Below, one piece after another: positions 13,380 through 22,392 of a stretch of DNA of 64,000 bases; positions within the stretch are counted from its first letter, which is position 1, and each line of letters starts with the position of its first letter. Both the position numbers and the translations under genes were made by a program. The notes beneath the pieces were generated by a model. It was given only the letters and a program-made list of their open reading frames with translations, did no database searches and had not been told where the DNA came from. Source of the stretch: Deinococcus ruber (GTDB taxonomy: Bacteria > Deinococcota > Deinococci > Deinococcales > Deinococcaceae); the NCBI RefSeq assembly GCF_014648095.1, contig NZ_BMQL01000016.1, forward strand, positions 1-64,000. The letters run 5' to 3'.

Positions 13380-14915
13380 GTGGCGGGCTTCTACGTTCAG
13401 TTTCCGGAGCCTCAGAGCAGGCGACAGAATCTGCGGCTGCTCGCACTCCACCGCGCTCTGATGGCCGATCTGCCAGACGGCGTGAGCGACGTTTCGCCTG
13501 CTTACGTCAATCTGTACGTCGAGTTTGACGACCATCTGCTGTCGCCCACCGACGCCCGTGCCTGGGTGCGGCGGCATCTGGAAGTGCTGGGTACGCAGCC
13601 CGGCGAGGGAACCGGACGCACGGTCACGCTGCCCGTTCGGTACGATGGCCCCGACCTGCCCGGCGTGGCGGCCCGCACCGGCCTGAGTGAAGCCGAGGTG
13701 ATCCGGCTGCATTCAGGCGCGGAGTATCACGTGTACGCCGTTGGATTCACGCCCGGATTTCCCTTTCTGGGCGAGGTGCCGCAGGTGTTACGCCTGCCCC
13801 GCCGAGACACTCCGCGCCGAGCGGTACCCTTTAATGCCGTAGCAATTGCCAACGCTCAGAGCTGCGTGTATGTGCTGCCGTCGCCGGGCGGCTGGCACCT
13901 GCTGGGCACCGCGCTCAGCACCATCTACGATCCGGGCCGCGAGTCGCCCTTCCTGATCGCGGCGGGCGACACCGTGCGCTTCGTCCCCCTCGACGGGCCG
14001 ACGCCGCCACTGCCAGCCGTGCGCGAACTGTGGCCCGCTCAGCCGCGTCTTCCGGCGCTACGAATCGAGGAACCCGGCCTTCTCGATCTGCTGATGGACG
14101 GCGGGCGCGTTCGGCAGGCGCAGGTCGGGCTGGCCCGCAGCGGCACGCTGGACATGCGGGCGGCGAGAACTGCAAACCGGCTGGTCGGCAATCCGCCGGG
14201 TTCGCCCGTGCTGGAATTCACGCTGCGCGGCCCGCTCCTCACGGCGCTGCGAGAGGTGGTGGTGGCGGTGGTGGGGTTTGGCATGCGGCCAGAGGGCCAG
14301 CCGATGCAGCAGAGTTTCCGGCTGCGGGCAGGGGAGACGCTGCGCTTTCAGCCTGTCAGCAGCGGGGCGCGGGCGTACCTCGCGGTGGCAGGCGGGCTGG
14401 AAACGTTGCCCTTTCTGGGAAGCAGCAGCACCGACCTGATCGGGCGTGTCGGGCGGCCTCTGCGGGCGGGCGACGTGCTGGGACTGGCGCAACTGGGGCG
14501 AGCGCTGCCCGGATTTTCCAGCCCCCCCCTGACCCTGCCAGATGTCCTGACGCTGCGGCTTTTGCCCGGCCCGCAGGCCACCCGCGAAGCCCTGACCGCG
14601 CTGGGCCGCGCCCCGTTCCGGGTGGTCGGCGGCGACCGCATGGGGCTGCGGCTGTCGGGGCCGCCTGTGCCGGGCGGTCAGGTCGTCAGCGAGGCCACCC
14701 CGGAAGGGGCGCTTCAGGTCACGCCTGCCGGAGAACCGATTCTGCTGCTCGGCGACCGGGGGCGCATCGGCGGGTACAACAAACCTGCCGTGCTGCATCC
14801 GCTCGATCTGCCGCTGGCGGCGCAGGTGCGGCCCGGTCAACTCGTGCACTTCCGCCCCGACCTGTCCGGGTCGCCGGGCGAGTGGGCGCGGCGCTGGCAG
14901 ATGTTCGCGGATTGA
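13380..14915 (+). CDS. pxpBC: 5-oxoprolinase subunits B and C, fused (KipI-KipA)
   Basis: A 511-residue fusion. Residues about 1-205 are the PxpB/KipI domain, with TPGFPFLGEVP and PSPGGWHLLGT. Residues about 220-510 are the PxpC/KipA (carboxyltransferase-like) domain, with GLLDLLMDGGRVRQAQ, SGTLDMRAARTANRLVGN, PVLEFTLRGP and GDRGRIGGYNKPA. In Bacillus and E. coli these are two genes. It starts with GTG at 13380. With PxpA it completes 5-oxoproline hydrolysis, so it is not an allophanate hydrolase despite the domain name. Immediately downstream is the hucR control region. Confidence 0.93.
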   Translation: MAGFYVQFPEPQSRRQNLRLLALHRALMADLPDGVSDVSPAYVNLYVEFDDHLLSPTDARAWVRRHLEVLGTQPGEGTGRTVTLPVRYDGPDLPGVAARTGLSEAEVIRLHSGAEYHVYAVGFTPGFPFLGEVPQVLRLPRRDTPRRAVPFNAVAIANAQSCVYVLPSPGGWHLLGTALSTIYDPGRESPFLIAAGDTVRFVPLDGPTPPLPAVRELWPAQPRLPALRIEEPGLLDLLMDGGRVRQAQVGLARSGTLDMRAARTANRLVGNPPGSPVLEFTLRGPLLTALREVVVAVVGFGMRPEGQPMQQSFRLRAGETLRFQPVSSGARAYLAVAGGLETLPFLGSSSTDLIGRVGRPLRAGDVLGLAQLGRALPGFSSPPLTLPDVLTLRLLPGPQATREALTALGRAPFRVVGGDRMGLRLSGPPVPGGQVVSEATPEGALQVTPAGEPILLLGDRGRIGGYNKPAVLHPLDLPLAAQVRPGQLVHFRPDLSGSPGEWARRWQMFAD

Positions 14916-14933
14916 TTCAGCAATAAACTGAAT
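14915..14933. promoter_or_regulatory. Palindromic site upstream of hucR
   Basis: ATTCAG (14915-14920) and CTGAAT (14928-14933) flank a 7-nt centre. A third half, CTGAAT, recurs at 14938-14943. A TATCCT -10 box at 14957-14962 follows. Position suggests autoregulation, but the half-site differs from the ACTTAG half at the uricase promoter. Confidence 0.4.
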
Positions 14934-14973
14934 CCGTCTGAATTCATCGGGTGCGCTATCCTGAAGGGACTGC

Positions 14974-15528
14974 ATGACCAACGCTGCTCCGCTTCCAGAC
15001 TCTACCGCAGCCTCTCCGACCCTGACGCTGCTCAGCCGCATCCAGGCCGACTGGGCGCGGGTTCGGCCTGACCTGGACGCGCAGCCGATGCTGACGCTGC
15101 TGCTGCTCGATAGGCTGCACACTGCGCTGGCCCGGCACATCGAACTGACGTATCTGGACGAGGGCATCAACGCCTCGAACTGGGATCTGCTGCTGACGCT
15201 GCTCAGATCGGCTCCTCCCGAGGGCCTGACGCCCACCGAACTCAGTGAACTGAGTGCCATCACCGGGGCCTCCATGACCAACCGTGTGGCGCGGCTGCTC
15301 GATAAGGGGCTGGTCGAGCGGGCGCTGAACGCCGTGGATCGCCGCTCGGTGCGGGTGCGCCTGAGCGCTCGGGGACGCAAGCTGGTCGAAACGCTGCTGA
15401 GCGAGCATCTGGCCCGCGAAGCCCGCATTCTGTCGGTGCTCAGTCCTGAGGAAATCGCCCTGCTGACCGCACTTTCTTCAAAGCTGGTGCAGCAGGTCGA
15501 GGCGCTCGGTCAGGGGGCAGCGGGTTAA
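14974..15528 (+). CDS. hucR: MarR-family urate-responsive regulator, HucR type
   Basis: A 184-residue winged-helix repressor. From memory of D. radiodurans HucR, the segments RIQADWARV, MLTLLLLDRLHTALARHIE, NWDLLLTLLRSAPPEGL, PTELSELSAITGASMTNR and ARLLDKGLVER are closely similar throughout. The tryptophan in the N-terminal helix and the Asp and Arg seven residues apart in WDLLLTLLR correspond to HucR residues implicated in urate sensing (W20, D73, R80), and the wing retains DRRS. HucR represses uricase and is released by urate. Here the gene is downstream of pxpBC rather than next to uricase. The ATG has GAAGGGA upstream. A paralogue sensing another ligand is the main alternative. Confidence 0.85.
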   Translation: MTNAAPLPDSTAASPTLTLLSRIQADWARVRPDLDAQPMLTLLLLDRLHTALARHIELTYLDEGINASNWDLLLTLLRSAPPEGLTPTELSELSAITGASMTNRVARLLDKGLVERALNAVDRRSVRVRLSARGRKLVETLLSEHLAREARILSVLSPEEIALLTALSSKLVQQVEALGQGAAG

Positions 15529-15574
15529 GCGAACAGTTCGCTGGCAGCACCTGACTGCACCTCGCACCGCCTGC

Positions 15575-17191
15575 TCAGCTCTCTAGTGCCGCCAGCAGCG
15601 CTTCACCGTCGGGGCTGCCCAGCCCGGTGCAGGCGTCCCAGCCGGGGCCAGCCGCATACGCACCGTTGTCGCCCTGCACGATGTCGCGGGTGATGTGTCC
15701 GGCCTGTGCCAGCGCATACAGCCGGGGATTCAGAAAGCCGAGCGGCGCGGCCCCTGCCTGTCCACGCGCCTGATTCAGCCGGGCAACCAGCCCCGCCCAC
15801 AGCGGCGCAACCGCGCTGGTGCCGCCGATCACGGTATCCACGCCGTCCACCCGCACCCTGTACCCGGTCTGCGGGTCGGCCACACCCGATACGTCGGGTA
15901 CGCCCCGCCCCCCCGCCCCGCCCGGATTGACCGACGGCGGCACGCCCGCGCCCGTCTGGTAAGTGGGCAGCGGAAAAACCGCGCTGACACCGCCTCCGGT
16001 GGCCCCGTGGCCGGGATTGTTCCACACCGTTTCGCTGCCGATGGCGTCGCCGTTCAGGGTCAGGCGCGTGCCGCCGCAGCCGGTGGCGTAGGGACTGGAG
16101 GCCGGAAAATCGGCGTGTGCGAGCTGGTCGGCCACGCCGTCGCTGCTGCCGTTGTCGCCCGCCGCACACAGCACGCTCACGCCCAGCATGCCTGCCTCCA
16201 GAAACGCCTGCGACATGGCATTCATCGCCTGCGCCGTCCACTGGCTTTCCGGCGCTCCCCAGCTGATCGAAATGACGCTGGGGGCGCGGGTGTGGTCGTG
16301 GGTGGCCTGCGTCACGGCGTTCAGGAATCCGGCGTCGGTATTGGGCGCGAAGTACACCGCGATCCGCGCACCGGGCGCGGTGGCTCCCACCACCTCGATA
16401 TCGAGCATCACCTCGCCGTCGGCGCTGTTGGGATTGCCGTCGGGCCTGTTGCGCGCTCCGTTCACGCCCACCGCGCCCACCTTCGGGGCCGGAATGCCGA
16501 GTTCCCGGAAGTACGTGGTCAGGTCGGCTTTGCGGTAGCCGCCGCCCAGTTCGATGATGGCGACGGTCTGCCCGCTGCCGTCGAACGCAGCGGGAAAGGC
16601 ATAAGCCTGTGCCAGCGTGGTGGGCGAGAATCCGGCGATGTTGGCGGCGGCAGGCACGATGGCCGTATCAGGCTGGCTGGTGTGGGGCTGCGCTGTGCCG
16701 GGCGGCTGTGCATACCGAAACTGCGGGCTGGCCTGTGGGCGGTCATCCAGCCCGAATACCCCCTCGATAATGCCCGCGAGGTCGGCAGGTACGCTGATGG
16801 TGCCGCTGCGCCCGCGAAACTCGCTGCCGTTCAGCGCGTATAGATGAAGCTGCACGCCGAATGCCTCCTGCACAGCCTCCAGCGGCCCGCTCAGCACCAC
16901 CGTCCGGCGTTCCAGACTGCTCTGAGTCACGGTCAGGCCGTGATCGTGGGCAAACTCTTCGATCTGCTTCAGGTCTTCCGGATTGGCCCCGTAGGTCTGG
17001 GCGAATGCTGCGCGGGTCATGGGGGCGGCGCTCTCGGCGTTCATCAGGGCATGCGGCGTCAGGGCAGTACGCGGGCGGAGCCTCAGCGTCACCTGTACGT
17101 CGCTGCTGGCCTCCGGCGTTCCGACGCGCCGTGCCTGGGCGGGAAGAGCCTTCTCACTGCCGGGAATACTGACGCGGGATTTACCGGGCAT
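15575..17191 (-). CDS. S53 family serine-carboxyl peptidase (sedolisin/kumamolisin type)
   Basis: A 538-residue protease. Residues 1-180 or so form the pro-kumamolisin activation domain (LRPRTALTPHALMN; QAFGVQLHLY). The catalytic domain carries the S53 triad: Glu and Asp spaced by four in SADGEVMLDIEV, and Ser in GGTSAVAPLWAGL; the oxyanion region is ISISWGAPES. A C-terminal calcium site is expected around RDIVQGDNGAYAAGPGWD. Family enzymes act at acid pH outside the cell, yet no signal peptide is visible at this start (ATG 17191 with GGAGG upstream) or in the 25 codons upstream. It is monocistronic and convergent with hucR. Confidence 0.93.
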   Translation of the reverse strand: MPGKSRVSIPGSEKALPAQARRVGTPEASSDVQVTLRLRPRTALTPHALMNAESAAPMTRAAFAQTYGANPEDLKQIEEFAHDHGLTVTQSSLERRTVVLSGPLEAVQEAFGVQLHLYALNGSEFRGRSGTISVPADLAGIIEGVFGLDDRPQASPQFRYAQPPGTAQPHTSQPDTAIVPAAANIAGFSPTTLAQAYAFPAAFDGSGQTVAIIELGGGYRKADLTTYFRELGIPAPKVGAVGVNGARNRPDGNPNSADGEVMLDIEVVGATAPGARIAVYFAPNTDAGFLNAVTQATHDHTRAPSVISISWGAPESQWTAQAMNAMSQAFLEAGMLGVSVLCAAGDNGSSDGVADQLAHADFPASSPYATGCGGTRLTLNGDAIGSETVWNNPGHGATGGGVSAVFPLPTYQTGAGVPPSVNPGGAGGRGVPDVSGVADPQTGYRVRVDGVDTVIGGTSAVAPLWAGLVARLNQARGQAGAAPLGFLNPRLYALAQAGHITRDIVQGDNGAYAAGPGWDACTGLGSPDGEALLAALES

Positions 17192-17336
17192 CGCTGACCT
17201 CCAAGAATTCTTGCCGGAGCGCACGCAGAAACCTGCCGAAACTCCTCCATGATACTGGCGATACATGGGAAGTTGGCAGCAGTGAAACCCCGTTCAGGCC
17301 CGGATGGTCAAGCTGTTCAGGTTCTGCGTTTCATAC

Positions 17337-18371
<1,035 letters not shown>

Positions 18372-18410
18372 CAGCTCACCTCCTGGTGTCGTGCAGCGTG
18401 GAAACCGTCA

Positions 18411-18602
18411 TCAGCAGAAGCGGGTCGTCATGACCGAGCGGGCAAACGAGTTTGCGTCAGATTCGGAGAAGCGGAAGGAGTAAAATACGGCTGTACCTGC
18501 AAAACGAAGATTCAGCCTGGAAGACGGACGCAACCACGTATCGGTCACGCGCTGCACAGCAGCCATTTGTTCACATGAGGGTCGGAATATCAATTCGGAC
18601 AC
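18411..18602 (-). CDS. Possible leaderless 63-residue ORF in the lacI leader
   Basis: A GTG at 18602 opens a 63-codon frame ending 40 nt before the lacI start. The TATACA -10 box of the lacI promoter ends exactly 6 nt before this GTG, so the message would begin at or within a nucleotide of the start codon. The product (begins SELIFRPSCEQ) has no recognised domain. It could be chance in a GC-rich leader. Confidence 0.3.
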   Translation of the reverse strand: MSELIFRPSCEQMAAVQRVTDTWLRPSSRLNLRFAGTAVFYSFRFSESDANSFARSVMTTRFC

Positions 18603-18608
18603 AGGCAG

Positions 18609-18636
18609 TGTATAAGCGAGGTGAAAGCGCTGTCAA
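18609..18636 (-). promoter_or_regulatory. lacI promoter with overlapping operator O1
   Basis: Minus strand: TTGACA (18636-18631), 16-nt spacer, TATACA (18614-18609). The operator core GAAAGCGCTGTC (plus strand 18623-18634) starts inside the -35 and covers the spacer, so bound repressor would block this promoter. Confidence 0.65.
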
Positions 18637-18793
18637 ATACGGCACACGGAAAGGTGAGAAACAGCGGCGGGAACGCGTGTGGATGGCGGCGGTCAAATCG
18701 GCGCAACAGCGTCTGAATCGATTTACTCACGTACCTGCATAGATGTGTGTGGCAACTCGCCGCAGTTCCGGAGGGAAAGAGTGGGAAAGAAGT

Positions 18794-18822
18794 TTGACAG
18801 CGCTTGCGAAACCTCCTATAGT
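18794..18822 (+). promoter_or_regulatory. Sugar importer promoter with overlapping operator O2
   Basis: TTGACA (18794-18799), 17-nt spacer, TATAGT (18817-18822): a near-consensus promoter. The operator core GACAGCGCTTGC at 18796-18807 has the same placement over the -35 as O1 has in the divergent promoter. The predicted transcript has a leader of about 290 nt before the binding-protein gene. Confidence 0.75.
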
Positions 18823-19029
18823 TTTCTCAAGCACAATCGAACTTGAAGAGGACGGCTGTCCAGTGGATCACTCCAGCAAACCTGTGGAGTGTCACCGGTG
18901 GAATGTCTCCCTTCACGCTGTCCTCGAACTGCTTGTTGTTCTGTCAGCCCACGCCGCATCTTCAGAATTGTTCCGGCTGATAGCTCGCCGTGCCGAGATA
19001 TTCAGATATCCTGGCGGCCATCAGAAAAA

Positions 19030-19041
19030 GAAAGCGCTTTC
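19030..19041. promoter_or_regulatory. Operator O3, perfect palindrome
   Basis: GAAAGCGCTTTC is a perfect 12-bp palindrome with the central CG typical of LacI-family operators. It lies 77 nt before the binding-protein start, inside the leader. Centres of O1, O2 and O3 are about 173 and 234 bp apart, which would allow looping. The 18372-19117 gap holds these sites and the leader ORF and nothing else I can identify. Confidence 0.7.
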
Positions 19042-19117
19042 ATTTTTTCGGTAGACCTGTGCTGTTCGGCCCGTCGCCCTTACCCCGGTATCTCTGCTCC
19101 ACCTTCGGAGGAATCCC

Positions 19118-20368
19118 ATGAAAAAGACCCTGACTGTCCTGACGCTCGCATTGCTCGCAAGTGTGGCCGGAGCGCAGGCCAAGAAGACCATTACCATCGG
19201 GGTCTTCCCCGACCTCGACAGCGTGGTGAAGGCTGCGCTCCCCGGCTTTAACAAGCTGTACCCGAACATCGAAGTGAAGATCAACTCGCTCGCCTACGCC
19301 GACCATCACAATGCGCTGACCACTGCGCTGGCGACCGGCTCGGGTGCCAACGACGTCGAGGCCATCGACTTCGGCTACGTCGCCAAGTTCGCCGAGGGCG
19401 GCGGTCTGGTCGATATCTCCAAGGCTCCGTACAACGCTGGGCAATACCGCTCGCAGTTCGTGGCCTACACCTTCCCCCAGGCCATCACCGACGACGGGCG
19501 CATGGTCGCCATGCCCACCGACATCGGGCCAGGTTCGATGTTCTACCGCACCGACTTCCTGGCGAAGGCGGGCGTGAAGCCCAGCGACCTGAACAAGAGC
19601 TGGGATTCGTACATCGCGGCGGGCAAGAAGATCGTGGCCGCCAACCCCGGCGTTTTCCTGATTCCCGACGCTTCGGAAGTCGAGTCGATCATGATCCGCA
19701 CCGGCCTGAAGCCCGGCGAAGGTCTGTACTTCGACAAGAACAACAAGGTGCTGGTCGGCCCCGACAGCCCCCGCTTCGTGCAGGCGTTCACCGTCGCCAA
19801 GGCCGTGCGTGACGCCAAGCTCGACGGACACGCCGGAGCCGCCTTCAGCAGCGACTGGACCACCGCCTTCCAGAAGGGCAACCTCGCCACCGAGGTCAGC
19901 GGCGCGTGGCTGGTGGGCCACATGCAGAACTGGCTCGCCAAGGATTTCGCGGGCAAGTGGGCTTCGCAGCAGCTGCCCGGCAACTCGTTCACCAGCTACG
20001 GCGGTTCGTTCTACGGCATTCCCACCCAGAGCAAGAACAAGGCCGAAGCGTGGGACCTCATCAAGTACCTGACGACCAACGCCGACCAGCAGATTCTGGC
20101 GTTCAAGACCACCGGAGCCTTCCCGGCGCTGCGTGCCGCCCAGAGTGCGCCGCTGTTTAACGAGGGCGTCGCGTACCTGAACAACCAGAAAGCCCGTCAG
20201 GTGTGGCGTGCAGCGGCCAACAACATCAAACCCATCGACGTCAACCGTCTCGATCCGGTGGCCGACCAGATCACCAACGACGCCCTGAGCAGCGTGCTCG
20301 ACGGCACCAAGACCGTGCAGCAGGCACTCGCCGACGCCCAGGCTCTGATTCAGCGCCGCGCACGATAA
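19118..20368 (+). CDS. Sugar ABC transporter substrate-binding protein (CUT1)
   Basis: A 416-residue exported binding protein. The N-terminus is a Sec signal (MKK start, hydrophobic TVLTLALLASVAG, cleavage near AQA). The mature part is a family-1 extracellular solute-binding fold: KKTITIGVFPDLDSV, YADHHNALTTALATGSGAND, VAMPTDIGPGSMFYRTDF and GGSFYGIPTQSKNKAEAWDLIKYL. The start has CGGAGGAA upstream. It feeds the two permeases at 20541 and 21523. Neighbouring beta-glucosidase and secreted hydrolase genes suggest a beta-linked oligosaccharide such as cellobiose; this is inference. Confidence 0.92.
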   Translation: MKKTLTVLTLALLASVAGAQAKKTITIGVFPDLDSVVKAALPGFNKLYPNIEVKINSLAYADHHNALTTALATGSGANDVEAIDFGYVAKFAEGGGLVDISKAPYNAGQYRSQFVAYTFPQAITDDGRMVAMPTDIGPGSMFYRTDFLAKAGVKPSDLNKSWDSYIAAGKKIVAANPGVFLIPDASEVESIMIRTGLKPGEGLYFDKNNKVLVGPDSPRFVQAFTVAKAVRDAKLDGHAGAAFSSDWTTAFQKGNLATEVSGAWLVGHMQNWLAKDFAGKWASQQLPGNSFTSYGGSFYGIPTQSKNKAEAWDLIKYLTTNADQQILAFKTTGAFPALRAAQSAPLFNEGVAYLNNQKARQVWRAAANNIKPIDVNRLDPVADQITNDALSSVLDGTKTVQQALADAQALIQRRAR

Positions 20369-20374
20369 ACACAG

Positions 20375-20490
20375 GGGTCAGGCGTTAGGGGTCAGGCGTT
20401 AGGAACACAGGAACAGATGCTCAGCTGGCTTCCGCAGCAGCCAGCATCTGTTCCCGGTCTCTAAAACCTGATCCCTGATTCCTTTTCGGA
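20375..20490. repeat. Heptamer-armed hairpin element E4, intercistronic
   Basis: Left arm: GGGTCAG then GCGTTAG, this pair repeated exactly, then GAACACA and GGAACAG. Core: GAACAGATG at 20411-20419 pairs with CATCTGTTC at 20445-20453, enclosing a second GCTGGCT/AGCCAGC stem. Right arm on the minus strand: GGAATCA, GGGATCA and more, ending GGAACAG. It separates the binding-protein gene from the permeases and could protect the upstream mRNA or reduce downstream expression. Confidence 0.65.
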
Positions 20491-20540
20491 ATTCCTTTTC
20501 ACAGTCCCTTTGTCTTGGTTCTCTTTTCCTAGGAGGTGAT

Positions 20541-21521
20541 ATGCAGCAGGCCCAAATCCTCTCGACGCCCACACGTCTGAGACCGGGTGCACGCTGGGAG
20601 CGCTTCCAGCGCCGATACGCGCCCTATATCTTCATCAGCCCGTTCTTCATCCTGTTTGCCATTTTCGGCCTGTTCCCGATTGTCTTTTCGGCATATCTGT
20701 CGCTGCACGAGTGGCAACCGGCAGCGGGCCTGGGCAGCATGAAATTCGTCGGGCTGCGGAACTTTACCGACAACCTGACCGATCCGACCTTCTGGCAGTC
20801 GCTGAAAAATACCGGCATCATCGCGCTGGAATCGGGCATCCCGCAGCACGTAATCGCCATTCCGCTGGCGTTTGCCATCCACATGGGCCTGAAGCGCGTC
20901 AAAGGGCTGATGACGGCGCTGTACTTTCTGCCCTACATCACCTCAGTGGTGGCGATTTCGGTGATCTTCGTGACCATCTTCAGCTGGCAGTACGGCGTGC
21001 TGAACGTGCTGCTGACCTGGCTGCATCACATCCCGCTGATCGGGGGACTGTTTCCCGCCGAGAAGGTCAACTGGCTGGGCAACCGCGCCTTCGTGCAGCC
21101 CGCCGTGGCGAGCGTGGTGGTGTGGCGTTACGTCGGCTGGAACGTGGTGCTGTACCTGTCGGGCCTCCAGGCGATCAACGGTGATCTGTACGAGGCCGCC
21201 GCCGTCGACGGAGCCACCACCTTTCAGCAGTTCCGCAGCATCACGCTGCCGCTGCTGCGCCCGATTATGTTCGTGGCGATCACCCTGACGCTGATCGGTA
21301 ACCTGCAACTCTTCGAAGAGCCGTACATCATTGCGGGCGATTCCGGCGGCATCGGCAACGTGGCCCTGACCACCGTGATGTACATGTACCGCACCTACAA
21401 CTTCTATTCGGATGCTGGCCTGGCCGCCGCGATGTCGTGGCTGCTGTTCGTCCTGATCGGAGTCCTGACTCTGATCAACAACCGCGTGTTCGGCAAGAGC
21501 CGCCTTTCGGGAGCTGATTGA
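20541..21521 (+). CDS. Sugar ABC transporter permease, MalF type
   Basis: A 326-residue inner-membrane permease with six predicted helices, the first over YIFISPFFILFAIFGLFPIVF. The EAA loop that docks the ATPase reads YEAAAVDGATTFQQFRSITLPLLRP. The ribosome site is AGGAGGTGAT directly before the ATG, a full anti-SD match. It pairs with the MalG-type permease 1 nt downstream. No ATPase gene is present; CUT1 systems often share one MsmK/MalK-like ATPase encoded elsewhere. Confidence 0.93.
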   Translation: MQQAQILSTPTRLRPGARWERFQRRYAPYIFISPFFILFAIFGLFPIVFSAYLSLHEWQPAAGLGSMKFVGLRNFTDNLTDPTFWQSLKNTGIIALESGIPQHVIAIPLAFAIHMGLKRVKGLMTALYFLPYITSVVAISVIFVTIFSWQYGVLNVLLTWLHHIPLIGGLFPAEKVNWLGNRAFVQPAVASVVVWRYVGWNVVLYLSGLQAINGDLYEAAAVDGATTFQQFRSITLPLLRPIMFVAITLTLIGNLQLFEEPYIIAGDSGGIGNVALTTVMYMYRTYNFYSDAGLAAAMSWLLFVLIGVLTLINNRVFGKSRLSGAD

Positions 21522-21522
21522 G

Positions 21523-22392
21523 TTGTCATTTGCCACCAATGCCGTTCCAGTGGTGCGTCAGCGCCCCGCCCGCGTGCCGATGTCGCGTGCTGCCGCGCTG
21601 CTGCTGCTGGGTCTGGGCGCCCTCATCACCGTGCTGCCCTTCTACTTCATGTTCGTGTTCGCCACCCACTCACGCGCCGAAATCTTCAATCTGCCGCCGC
21701 CCACCTGGTTCGGTGACAACTCGGCGGCCAATTACACCAACCTGCTGGGCAAGGTTCCGTTCTGGCGCAACCTCTGGAACAGCCTGTATCTGGCGGGCCT
21801 GAGCACCATGACCACGCTGTTTTTCTGCTCGCTGGCGGGCTACGCCTTCGCGATGTACAACTTCAAGTACCGCGAGGCGCTGTTCGGCATCGTGCTGGCG
21901 ACCCTGCTGATTCCCAGCGCCCTGAATATCGTGCCCTTCGCGCTGATCATGCAGGCGTTCGGCTGGATCGATCAGCCGCGTGCGCTGTGGGTGCCAGGCA
22001 TGGCGAGCGCGTTCGGCATCTTCCTGATGCGTCAGTACATCGGCAGCGCCATTCCTAAGGAACTAGTGGAGGCCGCCCGCATCGACGGCACCAGCGAATT
22101 CGGCATTTACCGCCGCATCATCGTGCCGCTGTGCGGGCCTGCGCTCGCCACCCTGGGCCTGATCACGTTCATCAACTCATGGAATAACTTCCTGGGGCCG
22201 CTCATCATCTTCCGCAGCGTCGAGACGTTTACCGCGCCGCTGGCTCTCCGCAGCATTCAGGGTCTGGTCAATACCGACTGGGGCGCGCTGATGTTCGGCG
22301 TGGCCCTGACGGTGGTGCCGCTGCTGGTGGTCTTCGCCTTCGCGTCTCGCCAGCTGATCGAGGGCCTGACCTCCGGAGCCCTGAAGGGATGA
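21523..22392 (+). CDS. Sugar ABC transporter permease, MalG type
   Basis: A 289-residue permease with six predicted helices. EAA loop: VEAARIDGTSEFGIYRRIIVPLCGP. It starts with TTG at 21523, one base after the preceding stop, with GGGAG inside the end of the upstream gene. Its stop overlaps the glycoside hydrolase start (ATGA at 22389), so import and hydrolysis genes are coupled. Confidence 0.92.
   Translation: MSFATNAVPVVRQRPARVPMSRAAALLLLGLGALITVLPFYFMFVFATHSRAEIFNLPPPTWFGDNSAANYTNLLGKVPFWRNLWNSLYLAGLSTMTTLFFCSLAGYAFAMYNFKYREALFGIVLATLLIPSALNIVPFALIMQAFGWIDQPRALWVPGMASAFGIFLMRQYIGSAIPKELVEAARIDGTSEFGIYRRIIVPLCGPALATLGLITFINSWNNFLGPLIIFRSVETFTAPLALRSIQGLVNTDWGALMFGVALTVVPLLVVFAFASRQLIEGLTSGALKG

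Noticed and set aside
13380..14915. Allophanate hydrolase / biotin-dependent carboxylase-like annotation for the fused KipI-KipA protein
   Set aside because: Beside PxpA it fits the established 5-oxoprolinase PxpABC; urea-amidolyase features are absent.
18743..19054. 103-codon frame in the importer leader
   Set aside because: It crosses the promoter at 18794-18822 and operator O3, and its product has no features.
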